From assembly GCA_020073525.1 (NCBI GenBank), contig JAIQFA010000043.1, forward strand, positions 1-40,946: DNA of 40,946 bases. Reading direction: 5' to 3'. This stretch comes from Terriglobia bacterium. GTDB lineage: Bacteria; Acidobacteriota; Terriglobia; Terriglobales; Acidobacteriaceae. The notes below the pieces were generated by a model that saw nothing but the letters and a program-made list of their open reading frames with translations, did no database searches and had not been told where the DNA came from. Below are positions 1 to 8,653 of this stretch, one piece after another. Every line of letters starts with the position of its first letter. The stretch's first letter is position 1. A program made the position numbers and the translations under genes.

Positions 1-1044
1 GGTTACCTCCTTTCGAATTGGCACTCGATAGTTTTCCGCTCTCTTACTGTCCGCCTGCCGAACTTTGGAGGACCACCACCGGCGACCATACCTGAAAGCA
101 TTGAGGGGATGCGAAAGTTGACTTGCCACCTCGGCGACTACTGACGACATCAACAGCCACGGATCGATCCTGCAACCGTAGGTCTCTAGCAACTCCTGGT
201 GGTACTTCCAAAACTGCTTCGGCCGAATTCGGAGCACGTTATGCGCCAGCACACGATAATATTGCTTGCCCACTTCCTTCCACCGCCTTCGGTACTCAGT
301 CTGGTTCAGAAGCGCGGGTGCGTATTTCAGGAAGATAGTGAAATCCGCCAACCTGGGAGTGTTGAAGTTGCTCGCGAATGACCCAGCGCTTTGCTCCGGT
401 GGACGGCTAAAGCTCAACACTTGGTGCACAAAACCGAAATCTGATTCCTGCAAAACATCAAAGCAGGCCTCAAGATCTGCTTGTAGGTTGAGTTCATTGA
501 AAAAGGCGGCTCGCTTGCGAACGAGATCGGAGCGTACCAACAGCGATGTCATCGTCCCGAAGACGTACTCACCGCCCAGCAACCGGTCGCGGCACACCTC
601 CCGGCCTGTAATACAGCGGGCTGGATGTGGCGGCCCGTGCCAGCACACGGCGCGGCCATCCATAGTATATGCACCGACCAACCCAATCGATGGATGCTGC
701 TCGGCGACGCCTACCATTTCCTCAATGCAACTCGGGTACAGCCAGTCGTCGGCAAAAACGAATTTGCAATACTTAGATTCGGGAGAAATCTGACGAATGG
801 TTTCGTTGTGGTTTTCAAGAATGCGTAAGAACCGATCGTTGTTAACGATCCGGATCCGCGGATCTCGAGCGGCATATTTCTGGGCAATTGCGAGCGATTC
901 GTCCGTACTACAGTTATTGACAATGGTGTAATCCCAGTTGGTATATGCTTGCGCAAGAACGCTTTCGATACATTCTGCGAGATGGTCCGCTCCGTTGTAA
1001 ACAGGAGTGAGTACGCTTACCAAGGGCTGCTTAACACAGCTCAT
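1..1044 (-). CDS. Glycosyltransferase family 2, C-terminus beyond the left edge
   Basis: An open reading frame of 348 codons runs without a stop from an ATG at 1044 to base 1, so the C-terminus lies outside the window. The start follows a strong Shine-Dalgarno (GGGAGGT, six bases before the ATG). The N-terminus has the GT-A pattern VSVLTPVYNGADHLAECIES (about residues 9-28). An NNCSTDES nucleotide-binding stretch follows, and a metal-binding FADDW motif lies near residue 100. The family moves a sugar from a nucleotide donor to a polysaccharide repeat unit on the cytoplasmic face of the inner membrane. As the most downstream visible gene of the EPS locus, it probably adds one sugar of the repeat unit. 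Donor and acceptor cannot be read from the sequence. It lies 156 bp after a truncated flippase gene. Family sure, specificity unknown. Confidence 0.88.
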   Translation of the reverse strand, partial: MSCVKQPLVSVLTPVYNGADHLAECIESVLAQAYTNWDYTIVNNCSTDESLAIAQKYAARDPRIRIVNNDRFLRILENHNETIRQISPESKYCKFVFADDWLYPSCIEEMVGVAEQHPSIGLVGAYTMDGRAVCWHGPPHPARCITGREVCRDRLLGGEYVFGTMTSLLVRSDLVRKRAAFFNELNLQADLEACFDVLQESDFGFVHQVLSFSRPPEQSAGSFASNFNTPRLADFTIFLKYAPALLNQTEYRRRWKEVGKQYYRVLAHNVLRIRPKQFWKYHQELLETYGCRIDPWLLMSSVVAEVASQLSHPLNAFRYGRRWWSSKVRQADSKRAENYRVPIRKEVT

Positions 1045-1116
1045 TTCTTGACCTCCCTTGATTTTCTCATCCATGTACAATTGAGGAGCCCAACGTGCCA
1101 CCAGACTTTTCTGTGT

Positions 1117-1130
1117 GTTGTTATAACAAC
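1117..1130. promoter_or_regulatory. Perfect 14-bp palindrome upstream of the GT2 gene
   Basis: GTTGTTATAACAAC is a perfect palindrome in the gap between the flippase remnant and the GT2 gene at 1044. On the minus strand it contains TATAAC, which resembles a -10 box, but I see no good -35. It may be an operator over a promoter serving the distal GT2. That function is inferred. Confidence 0.3.
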
Positions 1131-1200
1131 TGGGATCTCAAGTCCGAGACGCACCCAAGCCGGATTGTGTTAGCGCGGGTGCAAGTGTGCAGCGCGATTC

Positions 1201-1404
1201 TTAGGCCGACGTCGAAAGTCGAAAATCCCTGAATAGACTCAAGATGCCGGTGAAAGCAGTCACCATACCTACCAAACCGAAGTCTTTGGGGTTAACCAAC
1301 CTTGCTAAAACAATGAAGAAGCAGACTCGAAGCGAAAGATTCGCCCCTTGGGCACAAACCTTGGCTAAGGCACCACGAATCGCCCGCTGTTTCAAATCTT
1401 TCAT
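1201..1404 (-). pseudogene. Truncated Wzx-type polysaccharide flippase (N-terminal remnant)
   Basis: The 67-codon frame has the typical start of a MOP-superfamily polysaccharide flippase: MKDLKQRAIRGALAK, then a first membrane segment, then LARLVNPKDFGLVGMVTAF and FRDFRLSTSA. Intact members have roughly 400-500 residues and 12-14 helices; this one stops after about one and a half helices. The usual Gly in the FRDFGLS motif is Arg. None of the three minus-strand frames in the following 150 bases continues the family, so the rest appears deleted rather than frameshifted. The ATG overlaps the PIG-L stop as ATGA, so translation was once coupled. The remnant is almost certainly non-functional; a working flippase must be encoded elsewhere if this is a Wzx-dependent pathway. 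Confidence 0.75.
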
Positions 1405-2051
1405 AACACCACTTTGCGGCAATAAAAAGCCTCCGCGTAGCCGCTAGGAGCATTGCATTCCATCCCGCGTAGCCGCATAAGTGAGAAAAATGTTTCTTCC
1501 TGAAACCATCGTTTACAGTGTTGAGATTGGAAGGCCGCTAAGATGGAACGAACCTTCAGCTCGCAAGCATCTTTCTGCAGTGGCACGAACACGCTCGGCT
1601 GTCCCATGTCACCGTCATACTTGGGAATCTCGTACTCCAGAATCAGATGGTCCCGGAACGTATTCCGGGTCAATTCCGAGATCAGGCGGTGATCCTGATG
1701 AGCGTCTTTTCCATTATGAGTGAAGATCAAGTCCGGGGAGATCTGCTTCAGCTCCGTTTCAAAAACCGTCTTCACGTCGCTGCCCACATAGGGCATGAAT
1801 CCGTCTTGGAAAGCCTTTAGCACCGGGCCCTCCAACCTGGGGCCTGCGAACAACTCAGCCCCGCGGCGCGCCTCGGCTTCCCGAACTCCGGAGGCACTGA
1901 ACACGACCCAACTGAGCCTGCAATCCGGGTACTGTTCGGCCAATTGAAGAATAGTGCCCCCGCAGCCGATTTCGATGTCGTCAGAGTGTGCACCGAGGCA
2001 CAAGATTCTAAGAACGGAGTTGCCTTTGTGGGACAATTCTAAAGGAAGCAT
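1401..2051 (-). CDS. PIG-L family deacetylase
   Basis: This 216-aa protein has the LmbE/PIG-L zinc-deacetylase layout. The metal-binding AHSDD motif (GAHSDDIEIGCGGT) lies near the N-terminus, and THNGKDAHQDHR supplies the distal His ligand. The family removes acetyl groups from N-acetylated sugars, such as GlcNAc in lipids or nucleotide sugars. Within the EPS locus it probably deacetylates an amino sugar of the repeat unit or its precursor. I chose the ATG at 2051 because the frame upstream is Arg-rich, unlike the family, and overlaps the end of the cytidylyltransferase gene. Its stop overlaps the flippase-remnant start (ATGA). Substrate unknown. Confidence 0.82.
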   Translation of the reverse strand: MLPLELSHKGNSVLRILCLGAHSDDIEIGCGGTILQLAEQYPDCRLSWVVFSASGVREAEARRGAELFAGPRLEGPVLKAFQDGFMPYVGSDVKTVFETELKQISPDLIFTHNGKDAHQDHRLISELTRNTFRDHLILEYEIPKYDGDMGQPSVFVPLQKDACELKVRSILAAFQSQHCKRWFQEETFFSLMRLRGMECNAPSGYAEAFYCRKVVL

Positions 2052-2077
2052 CTCATTCGGCCCTGTGATTGTCGTCT

Positions 2078-2875
2078 CTAGCGTCGACGACCGCCTGCGG
2101 TCTTCCACACCTCCCACGGGGCGACACCGCCTGCGCACAAACCTTCCAAGTGCTGCCTGTCTTTGAAGGTGTCCATGCTGGCCCAGAAACCGTCGTAGGG
2201 ATAGCCGATCAACTGCTTTTCTTTTAGCAGCCGGTGGAAAGGCTCGATGACCAGATCTTCTTTATCGCGCACATAGTCGAAGATCTGCTTCTTGAATATA
2301 AAAAAGCCCCCGTTGATGCGCACGCTCCCGTTGTCGATGGCATGAATATCTGACACGAGGCTACCATTGTCCTGCGCGATCGACACGAGGTGATAGCTGA
2401 GGTTGGGTCGAACGCACACGAAACTAGCAATCTTATTCTGCTGGTGAAAGTGATCAAGCTGCTGCGGCAGCGCGAGGTCCGTGAGGCCGTCGCTGTAGTT
2501 GGCCAGAAATTCTTCTTCGCCCTGTAAGTACTTCTCAACCGCCTTCAGACGCATGCCGATATTTGAATTGATCCCGGTGTCCGCGAACGTAATACGCCAA
2601 TCGTGGATATCACTGTTAATTAGCTCGACGTTCTTGCCACCGGCCGAAAGCACGAAGTCATTGGAGGCACACTCGTTGTAGTTCAGAAAGTAGCTCTTGA
2701 TTGTTTCCGCCTTGTATCCCAGGCACAAAATAAAATCTTTGTGGCCGTAGTGGGCATAGTACTTCATCACGTTCCACAGGATGGGTCGTTGACCAACGAG
2801 CACCATGGGTTTGGGAATATCTTCCGTATCGCGGATCCGCATCCCCAACCCCCCGCAGAATAGTACGACCTTCAT
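2078..2875 (-). CDS. rfbF: Glucose-1-phosphate cytidylyltransferase-like nucleotidyltransferase
   Basis: The 265-aa protein matches RfbF in length (about 257) and motifs. The pyrophosphorylase signature is GGLGMRIRDTEDIPKPM at the N-terminus, followed by GQRPILWNVMKYYAHYG and DFILCLGYKAE. GFWASMDTFKDRQHLE near the C-terminus is also typical. RfbF makes CDP-glucose from CTP and glucose-1-phosphate, the first step to CDP-3,6-dideoxyhexoses and other CDP-deoxy sugars. The ATG at 2875 gives the canonical MKVVLFCGG start; about 74 codons upstream are open but look non-coding. The usual partner RfbG (CDP-glucose 4,6-dehydratase) is not visible, although two epimerase-type genes are nearby. The family is clear; the nucleotide preference for CTP is inferred from similarity. 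Confidence 0.85.
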   Translation of the reverse strand: MKVVLFCGGLGMRIRDTEDIPKPMVLVGQRPILWNVMKYYAHYGHKDFILCLGYKAETIKSYFLNYNECASNDFVLSAGGKNVELINSDIHDWRITFADTGINSNIGMRLKAVEKYLQGEEEFLANYSDGLTDLALPQQLDHFHQQNKIASFVCVRPNLSYHLVSIAQDNGSLVSDIHAIDNGSVRINGGFFIFKKQIFDYVRDKEDLVIEPFHRLLKEKQLIGYPYDGFWASMDTFKDRQHLEGLCAGGVAPWEVWKTAGGRRR

Positions 2876-2901
2876 GCTGAAAACCCCTCGCTCACTTCTC
2901 T

Positions 2902-4227
2902 CTAGGCGTGCGCTGCGACCATCTCTTCCAACCACGTTTCTCCACGGAACAAGGAATACTGTTCGGCGCGGAGCCGGTCCGCCAACCGGTTCGGCGGCAG
3001 GGTGACATCGTCGTAGGTGATCACGGAATCCTTGGCGATGTCTTTCTTCAACAGGCACCCTTCCACCAGGCCTTCCGGCAGATAGCGCTTGCAGCACATT
3101 TCATCGGCATTCACCGCTTCGCCGTAAGTCATATACATGCCATAGTCGTCCAGAGTCTCCCCAGCTTGCAGGTCGCGCTTGGCGCAGGCGCAGACTTCAA
3201 CCACGGGACCACCCAGCGGTTTCGCTAGCGAATCGCGGAATATTGCGACGCGGGCAATGGCCGTCGGCACTTCGAAGTGCACTAAGTGGTAGGGCGTGAA
3301 AAATGAGTACAACGGTCCATCACCCATCTTGTACAGGCTGAGATAATGTTGCTGCTTAGGGTCGGGGTGCTCGGCCAAAACGTAAACCTTGGTCAGGGGC
3401 GTCCCGACAACGTAATCGATGATTCCGCCCAGCCTGCGCACCTCGTCGATGTCATAGAGTTTGCCGATCTTCATGACATCGTCTTTGTAGTCCATGCCCC
3501 GCGACATGCCGCGCGACTTGACGACGAACCCGGTCGCGTTGGCGACAATCGCCTGTTCGAAACTGATTTTGGAACCATCGGCGAAACTGGTCACCATCGC
3601 CGGGTTCTGACCCCACTTTTCCGCGAATCCCTTCTGTGTGGTGGGATTACGATACGGATCTTGAAGACCCTTGATATTGCCAATGACTCGCGGCGTGAGA
3701 CCGAGGCCTTTCACCCAACGGTAGAGATTGATCTGCACTCCCGGTTCGTCGCCATCGCAAGCGGAGAAGATGACACCATGCTTCGCCGCATAGGTCTGCA
3801 TGATTGGGCCAATGGTCGCGTCAATCTCGGCATTCATCAGAACCACGTCCTTGTGGTGCTTGAATGCTTCGAAAGCGACGTTTGCACCAAACTCGACCGA
3901 GCCGGTCACATCCACCAGCACGTCGACCTCAGTGGAACGCGCCAGCAAGAACGCGTCGCCAGTGGCCACTGTTTTTCCTTCGCGGATAGCCAAGTTAACT
4001 TCGCGCTGGACCGTGGGACAAACAACGTCTTTGACGCCCGCGTATTCGCAGAGATCAGACGCACGCTGCGAGCGCCGGTCATAAACACCAACCAGCCGCA
4101 TTCCTGGCGTCGTGTTCACGATGTGGTTGGCGAGTCCACGCGACATAAAGCCAGCACCGATCAACCCCACCCGGATTGGGCGGCCCTCTCTTTGGCGTGC
4201 TTGCAGTGCGGTATCAACAATAATCAT
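2902..4227 (-). CDS. SAF-domain NAD(P)-dependent oxidoreductase (homoserine dehydrogenase-like, COG4091 type)
   Basis: The 441-aa protein begins with a Rossmann fold (IRVGLIGAGFMSRGLANHI, residues about 18-36). It continues with a dehydrogenase-like domain (VDVTGSVEFGANVAFEAF, MNAEIDATIGP, ACDGDEPGVQ). The C-terminal part (about residues 345-420) resembles a SAF domain, with VVEVCACAKRDLQAGETLD and KDIAKDSVITYDDV. This architecture is annotated as predicted homoserine dehydrogenase with a SAF domain and often occurs in surface-polysaccharide loci. Its reaction there is not established to my knowledge; oxidation or reduction of a nucleotide-linked or branched sugar is a reasonable guess from context. 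It sits 26 bp upstream of rfbF and 32 bp downstream of the 3,5-epimerase gene, in one apparent operon. Confidence 0.78.
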   Translation of the reverse strand: MIIVDTALQARQREGRPIRVGLIGAGFMSRGLANHIVNTTPGMRLVGVYDRRSQRASDLCEYAGVKDVVCPTVQREVNLAIREGKTVATGDAFLLARSTEVDVLVDVTGSVEFGANVAFEAFKHHKDVVLMNAEIDATIGPIMQTYAAKHGVIFSACDGDEPGVQINLYRWVKGLGLTPRVIGNIKGLQDPYRNPTTQKGFAEKWGQNPAMVTSFADGSKISFEQAIVANATGFVVKSRGMSRGMDYKDDVMKIGKLYDIDEVRRLGGIIDYVVGTPLTKVYVLAEHPDPKQQHYLSLYKMGDGPLYSFFTPYHLVHFEVPTAIARVAIFRDSLAKPLGGPVVEVCACAKRDLQAGETLDDYGMYMTYGEAVNADEMCCKRYLPEGLVEGCLLKKDIAKDSVITYDDVTLPPNRLADRLRAEQYSLFRGETWLEEMVAAHA

Positions 4228-4259
4228 TCGAATCCCTCAACGACTTCCCGGCTTGCGCC

Positions 4260-4850
4260 CTAGGAGTGCGCCGCACTAACGGGCTCCATGTATCCCATTT
4301 TCTGTCTAATGTCGGCTTCCTGCTCGTCCAGGCGTTTCCAGAGCTGATCCCTGTCGGAAATCAACGTCACGGGCAGTGGCCACTTCAGCCCCAGGCGTGG
4401 GTCGTCGTGGAGCAGGCCGCCTTCCGATCCCGGGGTGTAGAACTCACCCACTTGGTAGCTGGTTTCGGTCTTGTCTCTCAGTACCTGATATCCGTGCGCA
4501 AAGCGCTCCGGCACATACAGCGCACGGCTGTTGTCCTCACTCAGTTCAACAGCGACGTGCTGCAGGAAGGTCTGGCTTTCCGGACGTAGGTCTACGATGA
4601 TATCGAGGATTGCGCCACGCGTCGCTCGAACAAGTTTAGTCTCCGCAGCCGGAGGAAACTGAAAGTGCATCCCACGGAGAGTACCCTTCGTGTGACTGAA
4701 CGCAACGTTCGCTTGTGCGATGACTGGTTTCAATCTATGGGCCTCAAATTCGTGCTGACAGAAGGCCCGTGCGAAGAAGCCTCGGGAGTCCTCTCGACGC
4801 TCAATGTCAATTACAAATGCGCCCTTTAGACCTGTTTCGGTGAAGATCAT
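4260..4850 (-). CDS. rfbC: dTDP-4-dehydrorhamnose 3,5-epimerase family protein
   Basis: The 196-aa cupin-fold protein carries the RmlC signature. DSRGFFARAF lies at 21-30, and TLRGMHFQ contains the catalytic base His62. YVPERFAHGYQVL lies at about 112-124, and FYTPGSEGGLLHDDP at about 137-151 contains the conserved Tyr138. The family epimerises C3 and/or C5 of nucleotide-linked 4-keto-6-deoxy sugars. The common Trp in GxxWDDP is His148 here, a small deviation next to the active-site region. With rfbF nearby and no rmlA, rmlB or rmlD visible, the substrate may be a CDP-sugar rather than dTDP-4-keto-rhamnose; that is inference. The name rfbC is given for family membership only. Confidence 0.83.
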   Translation of the reverse strand: MIFTETGLKGAFVIDIERREDSRGFFARAFCQHEFEAHRLKPVIAQANVAFSHTKGTLRGMHFQFPPAAETKLVRATRGAILDIIVDLRPESQTFLQHVAVELSEDNSRALYVPERFAHGYQVLRDKTETSYQVGEFYTPGSEGGLLHDDPRLGLKWPLPVTLISDRDQLWKRLDEQEADIRQKMGYMEPVSAAHS

Positions 4851-4885
4851 GTCGTGAATCTCCTAATCCCTCTTACCCGCCAGCT

Positions 4886-5953
4886 CTAACGTGCCGCTAC
4901 CGGTTCTGTGCCTTTTCGTGCCGAAGCGCGGACCGTCCAACGCAGAGAGGAGTCGAGCTGCTCAGCTTTCAAAAGGCGCTCGATTTGGCTGATACGAACG
5001 TAACGGCCGCTCTCCAGATCTTGTACGGTGAGCCCTGCAGCGCGGTAGGCGTCGTAAAGTTCCTGCGCGCCTTTGCGGGCTGTCCATTGCGGACTGAACT
5101 CCGGCAGAACGCGGCGGATCTTGTCGCAGGTTACGCGATAACAGCGCTTGTCGGGCCCACCGCCTGGAGCATACTCCACGCGACATCCGGGTACGGTTTC
5201 AGCGACGATGTTGGCCAGTTCACGGATCCGGTAATTTTCTTCAGTGCGGCCGACATTAAAGGTCTCGTTGTGAATCCGCGCGCGCGGCGCTTCTAGAACA
5301 GCCACGACAGCGGCTACGATGTCGCGAATATGCGTGATGGGACGCCAAGGGGTGCCGTCACTCTTGATAACAATACGGCCGGTCGTAAAGGCTGATGCCA
5401 CTAGGTCATTCAGAACGATGTCCAGCCGCAAGCGCGGAGACGCGCCATAGGCCGTTGCATTTCTCATGTACGTAGGGCTGAAGTCCTCGTCCGCCAGCGG
5501 CCTAACGTCGCGCTCGACGAGAACCTTCGACTCGCCATATGGAGTCACCGGATTCAACTGCGAATCTTCATCGAGGAAATCGTCGCCAGCCGCCCCGTAG
5601 GTACTGCACGAAGACGAGAAAACATACCGCGTTACACCCGCCTCTTTCGCGAGTCTTGCCAAGTTCACCGATGCGAGGTGATTGATGTCATACGTGAGTT
5701 GAGGATTGAGGTTTCCCACTGGATCGTTCGACAAGGCGGCCAAGTGCACAACCGCATCGAAACCCTCAAGATCGGCGCGGTTGAGGTCGCGGAGGTCCTT
5801 GCGGATTGCGGGGATGTCGGAGGTTTCGTTGCCAAAATCGCAACTGGCGAAGAGGTCGGTGTCTAGGCCTACCACGTCGTGGCCAGCGGAGCGCAATATG
5901 GGCCCGGCCACGGCACCGATGTAACCCTTATGACCAGTAAGCAGAACTTTCAT
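4886..5953 (-). CDS. NAD-dependent nucleotide-sugar epimerase/dehydratase (extended SDR)
   Basis: The 355-aa protein has the extended short-chain dehydrogenase pattern. The NAD-binding TGHKGYIG glycine motif is near residue 8. [13 protein letters not shown] follows, then the SSSCSTYG serine region and the catalytic YGESK (YxxxK). A C-terminal substrate-binding part contains [11 protein letters not shown] and ETFNVG. The ATG at 5953 is chosen because AGGAGT lies seven bases upstream and it gives the standard MKVLLTG start; 21 upstream codons are open but lack family similarity. Such enzymes epimerise or dehydrate NDP-hexoses. It is probably a step of the deoxy-sugar branch with the 3,5-epimerase 35 bp downstream. 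The exact substrate cannot be assigned. Confidence 0.85.
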   Translation of the reverse strand: MKVLLTGHKGYIGAVAGPILRSAGHDVVGLDTDLFASCDFGNETSDIPAIRKDLRDLNRADLEGFDAVVHLAALSNDPVGNLNPQLTYDINHLASVNLARLAKEAGVTRYVFSSSCSTYGAAGDDFLDEDSQLNPVTPYGESKVLVERDVRPLADEDFSPTYMRNATAYGASPRLRLDIVLNDLVASAFTTGRIVIKSDGTPWRPITHIRDIVAAVVAVLEAPRARIHNETFNVGRTEENYRIRELANIVAETVPGCRVEYAPGGGPDKRCYRVTCDKIRRVLPEFSPQWTARKGAQELYDAYRAAGLTVQDLESGRYVRISQIERLLKAEQLDSSLRWTVRASARKGTEPVAAR

Positions 5954-6129
5954 GCAACTCCTATCGTGAAAAACCGTCTTGACCAACTTGCGAAACCGCT
6001 GAACCTCATAAATCATTCGGTCAGCGACCTTGATGCACGCCGGATCAATACCTGCCTGACCGTGGCAAGGTCAGAACCGGTTAGCATTCTCGTCGGACCT
6101 AAGCGCGTAAACAGCAGGACCTGGTTCCA

Positions 6130-7275
6130 TCAGCCACGATGGCCCCTCCATCGGGATCGATAGGTTATCCTCGCTGCTGCTGGGGCGTCACTATTTCCCA
6201 TCGCTTCTCCGCTCGCCCCCGCGACGTTCGCTTCGGATTCACCCACCAAAGGGCCGCCATTCACTCGAGAGCCAGGAAGTTCTCCTGTCTTCATAAGGTA
6301 CTCCGCAGCGCTCGTGTCTCTTGATTCCCAAACGTATGCGCCCGTCACACCTCTGAACGCCATTCGCACTAAACTGGACCCTAGCTTTCGTAACAATATC
6401 GGGTGCAGAGTCTGCCTGAAGCCGCGCCAATACACTGACAGCGCCTTTGCCCATTCGTCTTTTTCCAGATAGGTCCACGCCAGACTGTTGTAATGGAGAG
6501 TGATTCCTCGATTGACCGCACTTAGCGCTTCCGGATCATTGTGCAGCTTATTCTTCTCCAAATTAAGGACGTTCAGCAAAAAGAGCTTGTCTTGCTCGCG
6601 AAACTTTTGGTGAGTGGCATCCCTTGTGCGCCGCTGGACCACAAGTGGACGGTTGATATATCCGAAGCAAGCCGACCGTGAAAAGCGCAGGAAGAGATCC
6701 CAATCAGTACCAGAAGGCCAAGTCTCATCGAAAAGGCCCGCTCTTTGGAATAACTCTTTTCTGACTACACACGCACTGGGCTTCACCGGAACTTCTTCGA
6801 GTAGACACAGGTACATTTCGCGACTACTGAACACATACTCGTCTGCCTTTGCACGCGCTGCCAAAAGCTTGCGGAATGCGTTCATCAGTTTGATTAAGGA
6901 GGGAATGGTCGTCAACCCACGTATTTCAGCATCCGAAAAAACCACATCAGCCTCCGGATGCCGCGAGAAGAATGTAACCTGGCGCTGAAGGTAATCTGAC
7001 TGCCAGACGTCGTCGGAATCCAAGAAGGCGACGAGTTCTCCTGTGGCTGCCGATATTCCTGTGTTGTACGCAGCACTGCACCCTCGATTCCGCCCATGCT
7101 GCAGGTAACAGACTTTTTGTCCAAAGGCTTCCACGATTCGTCGCGTTTCGTCAGAAGATCCGTCATCAATAACGAGAATTTCAGAGTTGCGATAGCTCTG
7201 GTTCAGTGCGCTCTCGATTGCATCACCAATAATGTAGCTTCGATTGTATGTCGGGATGAGCACTGAAACTTTCAT
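6130..7275 (-). CDS. Glycosyltransferase family 2
   Basis: The 381-aa protein starts MKVSVLIPTYNRSYIIGDAI and has DDGSSDET, GRNRGCSAAYNTGI and the metal-binding FLDSDDVW near residue 88. GLFDETWPSGTDWDLFLRFS contains the ED/TDW acceptor-loop motif. This is a standard GT-A inverting transferase fold with an extra C-terminal extension of about 130 residues rich in Leu, Trp and Arg, possibly membrane-associating. The last 60 residues (GESEANVAGASGEAM and on) look low-complexity. Of two nearby ATGs I chose 7275, because GGAG lies eight bases upstream; the other ATG lies directly against the Shine-Dalgarno. It is expected to extend the EPS repeat unit at the cytoplasmic membrane. Sugar specificity unknown. 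Confidence 0.86.
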   Translation of the reverse strand: MKVSVLIPTYNRSYIIGDAIESALNQSYRNSEILVIDDGSSDETRRIVEAFGQKVCYLQHGRNRGCSAAYNTGISAATGELVAFLDSDDVWQSDYLQRQVTFFSRHPEADVVFSDAEIRGLTTIPSLIKLMNAFRKLLAARAKADEYVFSSREMYLCLLEEVPVKPSACVVRKELFQRAGLFDETWPSGTDWDLFLRFSRSACFGYINRPLVVQRRTRDATHQKFREQDKLFLLNVLNLEKNKLHNDPEALSAVNRGITLHYNSLAWTYLEKDEWAKALSVYWRGFRQTLHPILLRKLGSSLVRMAFRGVTGAYVWESRDTSAAEYLMKTGELPGSRVNGGPLVGESEANVAGASGEAMGNSDAPAAARITYRSRWRGHRG

Positions 7276-7402
7276 CGACATCTCTCCGCCGAAGGACAAC
7301 AAGAAAAAAGCCGAACGCCCGCAGCACCAATCGGTTGAATCTTAGTCTTCATATTGGTTTATTCCCAAAAGAGGGAGAATCAGCCGAAACTAACTTCGGC
7401 GC

Positions 7403-8653
7403 CTAACCTTTTTCCCCGATCATTTCCAACTTTGCCGAGTCCGACAAAGCAGGTCTGGAAGCAGCTACGCTGGCAACGAAACGCTGGATTTCTTGCACCA
7501 CCCGAGCTTGCTGCTCATCTGTGAGCTGGGGGAACATCGGAAGCGAGACGATCTGGCTGGCAACGGCTTCACACACCGAGAAATCTCCCGGGACGTAACC
7601 GAGGTGATCGTAGGCTTTCTGCAGATGCAAGGGAATGGGATAGTGAATTCCAGTGCCGATGCATGCGGCTCTTAGACACTGCATCATTCCTTCCCGGTCC
7701 TGCGTTCGAACCACGTAAAGGTGGTAGACTGCGCGAGACCATGAAGGCTCGAACGGGGTGCTGACCGTATCGCCGTTCGCCTCGAACAACCGCTTGTACT
7801 CTGTTGCACGCTCGCGCCGCTGCTCGTTCCACTTGGCCAGATGCTTCAGCTTGACGTGAAGAAGTCCGGCCTGGATTGCATCCAAACGGCCGTTGTAGCC
7901 TTCGACATCGTGGTAGTACTTCTTCGCCTGACCGTGATCGCGGATCATGCGAATTTGCGCAGCTAGCTTCTCGTCATTGGTCGTCACCGCTCCAGCTTCT
8001 CCGCATGCCCCTAGATTCTTTCCGGGATAGAAGCTGAACGCCGCGGCGCGTCCGATGGAACCAGCCTTCAGCCAGCGGTTCTGCTTGCTCGAGAAGTACT
8101 GCGCACCGTGCGCCTGGCAGGCGTCTTCGACGACGATGAGGCCGAAGCGGTCTGCCAATTCGAGGATCGCGTCCATGTCGGCCATCTGTCCATAGAGGTG
8201 GACAGGAACGACCGCGGTGACTGGGCGTCCGCTGCGGCGGCTGATCAGTTTGCCGGAAGTGTCTTTTGTGCATTTCTGTTCGAGATACTGCCGCAGCATC
8301 ACGGGATCCATGTTGTAGGTACGCTCGTCGATATCCACGAACTCCGGTAAAGCGCCGGCCTGGGAAATGGCCTCGGTCGTGGCGATAAACGTGTTCGGGA
8401 CCGTCACCACCACATCGCCTGACCGAACACCGGATGCAATCAGGGCAAAGCGCAGTGCATCGGTGCCGCTGTTGACAGCAACCGCGTGCTGGGTTTCGCA
8501 GAAGGCGGCAAACGCCTTCTCAAAATTCTCCACCATCGGTCCCCCGACGAAGCTCGCACTGCGAATCACCTGCAGGAACACGGTGGTGAGCTCTTGCTCA
8601 AGCTCAACGTGCGGAGTAACAAGATCAAGAAAAGGAATGTTGGAATTGCTCAC
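7403..8653 (-). CDS. DegT/DnrJ/EryC1 (AHBA synthase) family PLP aminotransferase
   Basis: The 416-aa protein shows the sugar-aminotransferase pattern. IPFLDL is at the N-terminus, VNSGTDALRFALIA binds the PLP phosphate, and VVEDACQAHGA carries the PLP-ring Asp. FSFYPGKNLGACGEAGAV carries the Schiff-base Lys. The family transaminates keto nucleotide sugars using glutamate. I chose a GTG start at 8653: GGAGG lies seven bases upstream, it gives the canonical start, and it overlaps the preceding stop as GTGA. Together with the upstream acyltransferase and Gfo/Idh/MocA dehydrogenase it resembles the WbpB-E-D / WlbA-C-B set that makes UDP-3-acetamido sugars such as UDP-GlcNAc3NAcA. The UDP-GlcNAc 6-dehydrogenase needed for that product is not in view. 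Confidence 0.88.
   Translation of the reverse strand: MSNSNIPFLDLVTPHVELEQELTTVFLQVIRSASFVGGPMVENFEKAFAAFCETQHAVAVNSGTDALRFALIASGVRSGDVVVTVPNTFIATTEAISQAGALPEFVDIDERTYNMDPVMLRQYLEQKCTKDTSGKLISRRSGRPVTAVVPVHLYGQMADMDAILELADRFGLIVVEDACQAHGAQYFSSKQNRWLKAGSIGRAAAFSFYPGKNLGACGEAGAVTTNDEKLAAQIRMIRDHGQAKKYYHDVEGYNGRLDAIQAGLLHVKLKHLAKWNEQRRERATEYKRLFEANGDTVSTPFEPSWSRAVYHLYVVRTQDREGMMQCLRAACIGTGIHYPIPLHLQKAYDHLGYVPGDFSVCEAVASQIVSLPMFPQLTDEQQARVVQEIQRFVASVAASRPALSDSAKLEMIGEKG

Noticed and set aside
123..956. Several small frames at the left edge on both strands
   Set aside because: They overlap the uninterrupted 348-codon minus-strand glycosyltransferase frame that runs off the edge.
3346..4263. 305-codon plus-strand frame opposite the SAF-domain dehydrogenase
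   Set aside because: The minus-strand frame has clear family motifs; this one has none.
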